Made by a program: the position numbers and the translations under genes | The notes under the pieces: generated by a model | Seen by the model: only the letters and a program-made list of their open reading frames with translations | What the model was told of the DNA's origin: nothing | Database searches by the model: none | Shown here: one piece after another, positions 63,741 through 64,000 of the stretch | Numbering within the stretch: position 1 is the first letter of the stretch | Layout: every line of letters begins with the position of its first letter | Source: Lumbricus rubellus | Taxonomy: Eukaryota > Annelida > Clitellata > Crassiclitellata > Lumbricidae | Reading direction: 5' to 3' | Assembly (NCBI GenBank): GCA_945859605.1 | Contig: OX243824.1 | Span: 2,933,797-2,997,796 of the forward strand | Length of the DNA: 64,000 bases

Positions 63741-64000
63741 CTTCAGTTAGCACGTAATTAAAACAAAACCACAAATTAGACACCTATTAGGCCTAAACAT
63801 GAACAAATGTAATAACAATTGCTAGAATCAATATACATTACTGCACGCAGACTGGCAGTGTCATTCACTAGTGTGACAGCATGACCTTTAAATTTATTCA
63901 ATAATGTTTTTCTAATAAGACTTTTCAAGATCCATCGAAATATGAACTATATATATAGTGGTATATAATTATTGCTGGCAATTGTCCTTCTCTCGAAATA

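Overview
The window is AT-rich, intron-bearing animal nuclear DNA, probably from a marine invertebrate; I cannot name the species. It holds two real protein-coding genes, both on the minus strand in the right-hand 24 kb. Nearly everything else is layered repeats: LINE relics, tRNA-derived SINEs, many TTAA-flanked piggyBac-type non-autonomous elements, other inverted-repeat elements, microsatellites, and an unusual dispersed repeat system that I do not recognise.

Genes. (1) 40807-46004, minus: a complete seven-exon ribose-phosphate pyrophosphokinase gene (PRPS1/2 family), 319 residues, reconstructed exon by exon with splice sites; intron 2 appears to begin with GC. (2) 52224-63740, minus, 5' end beyond the window: the 3' part of an APBB/Fe65-family adaptor gene (end of PTB1, all of PTB2 and the stop codon). 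It includes a candidate 6-nt microexon (63735-63740) encoding Glu-Arg just before the PTB1 motif DFAYVARD, the place where a 6-nt, neuron-specific microexon is known in mammalian Fe65. Three acceptors in this gene are immediately preceded by tandem repeats.

Repeats by region. 1-40 kb is a mosaic with no supported host gene. TTAA elements come in several classes: a ~0.95 kb family with G-rich hairpins (6886-7833, 17213-18198, 26770-27737 and 53522-54458 intact; others broken), 62-63 bp palindromes (810-871, 5241-5303, 25417-25479), a 49-bp palindrome abutting a larger element, a 458-bp element at 51441-51898, and a 1.7 kb element (29695-31410) with a possible transposase relic and a LINE fragment inside. 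L2-like LINE 3' ends are scattered throughout, and one tRNA-derived SINE family carries the same 3' tail, a SINE-LINE partnership. A 1,115-bp segment occurs twice (5656-6770 and 10782-11896), apparently without a difference.

Most novel signal. A short block, AAAGGTGTCTAA, with TATAG-like sequence about 20-35 nt upstream, occurs about once per kilobase on both strands and ends repeat units whose bodies are otherwise different. Several units also carry a hairpin (arms about 6-7 bp, conserved loop around ATGACAACAGAGGC) whose arms differ between copies but stay complementary. That pattern suggests selection on a structure, possibly an RNA. All statements come from reading the sequence by eye; no alignment or database search was run.
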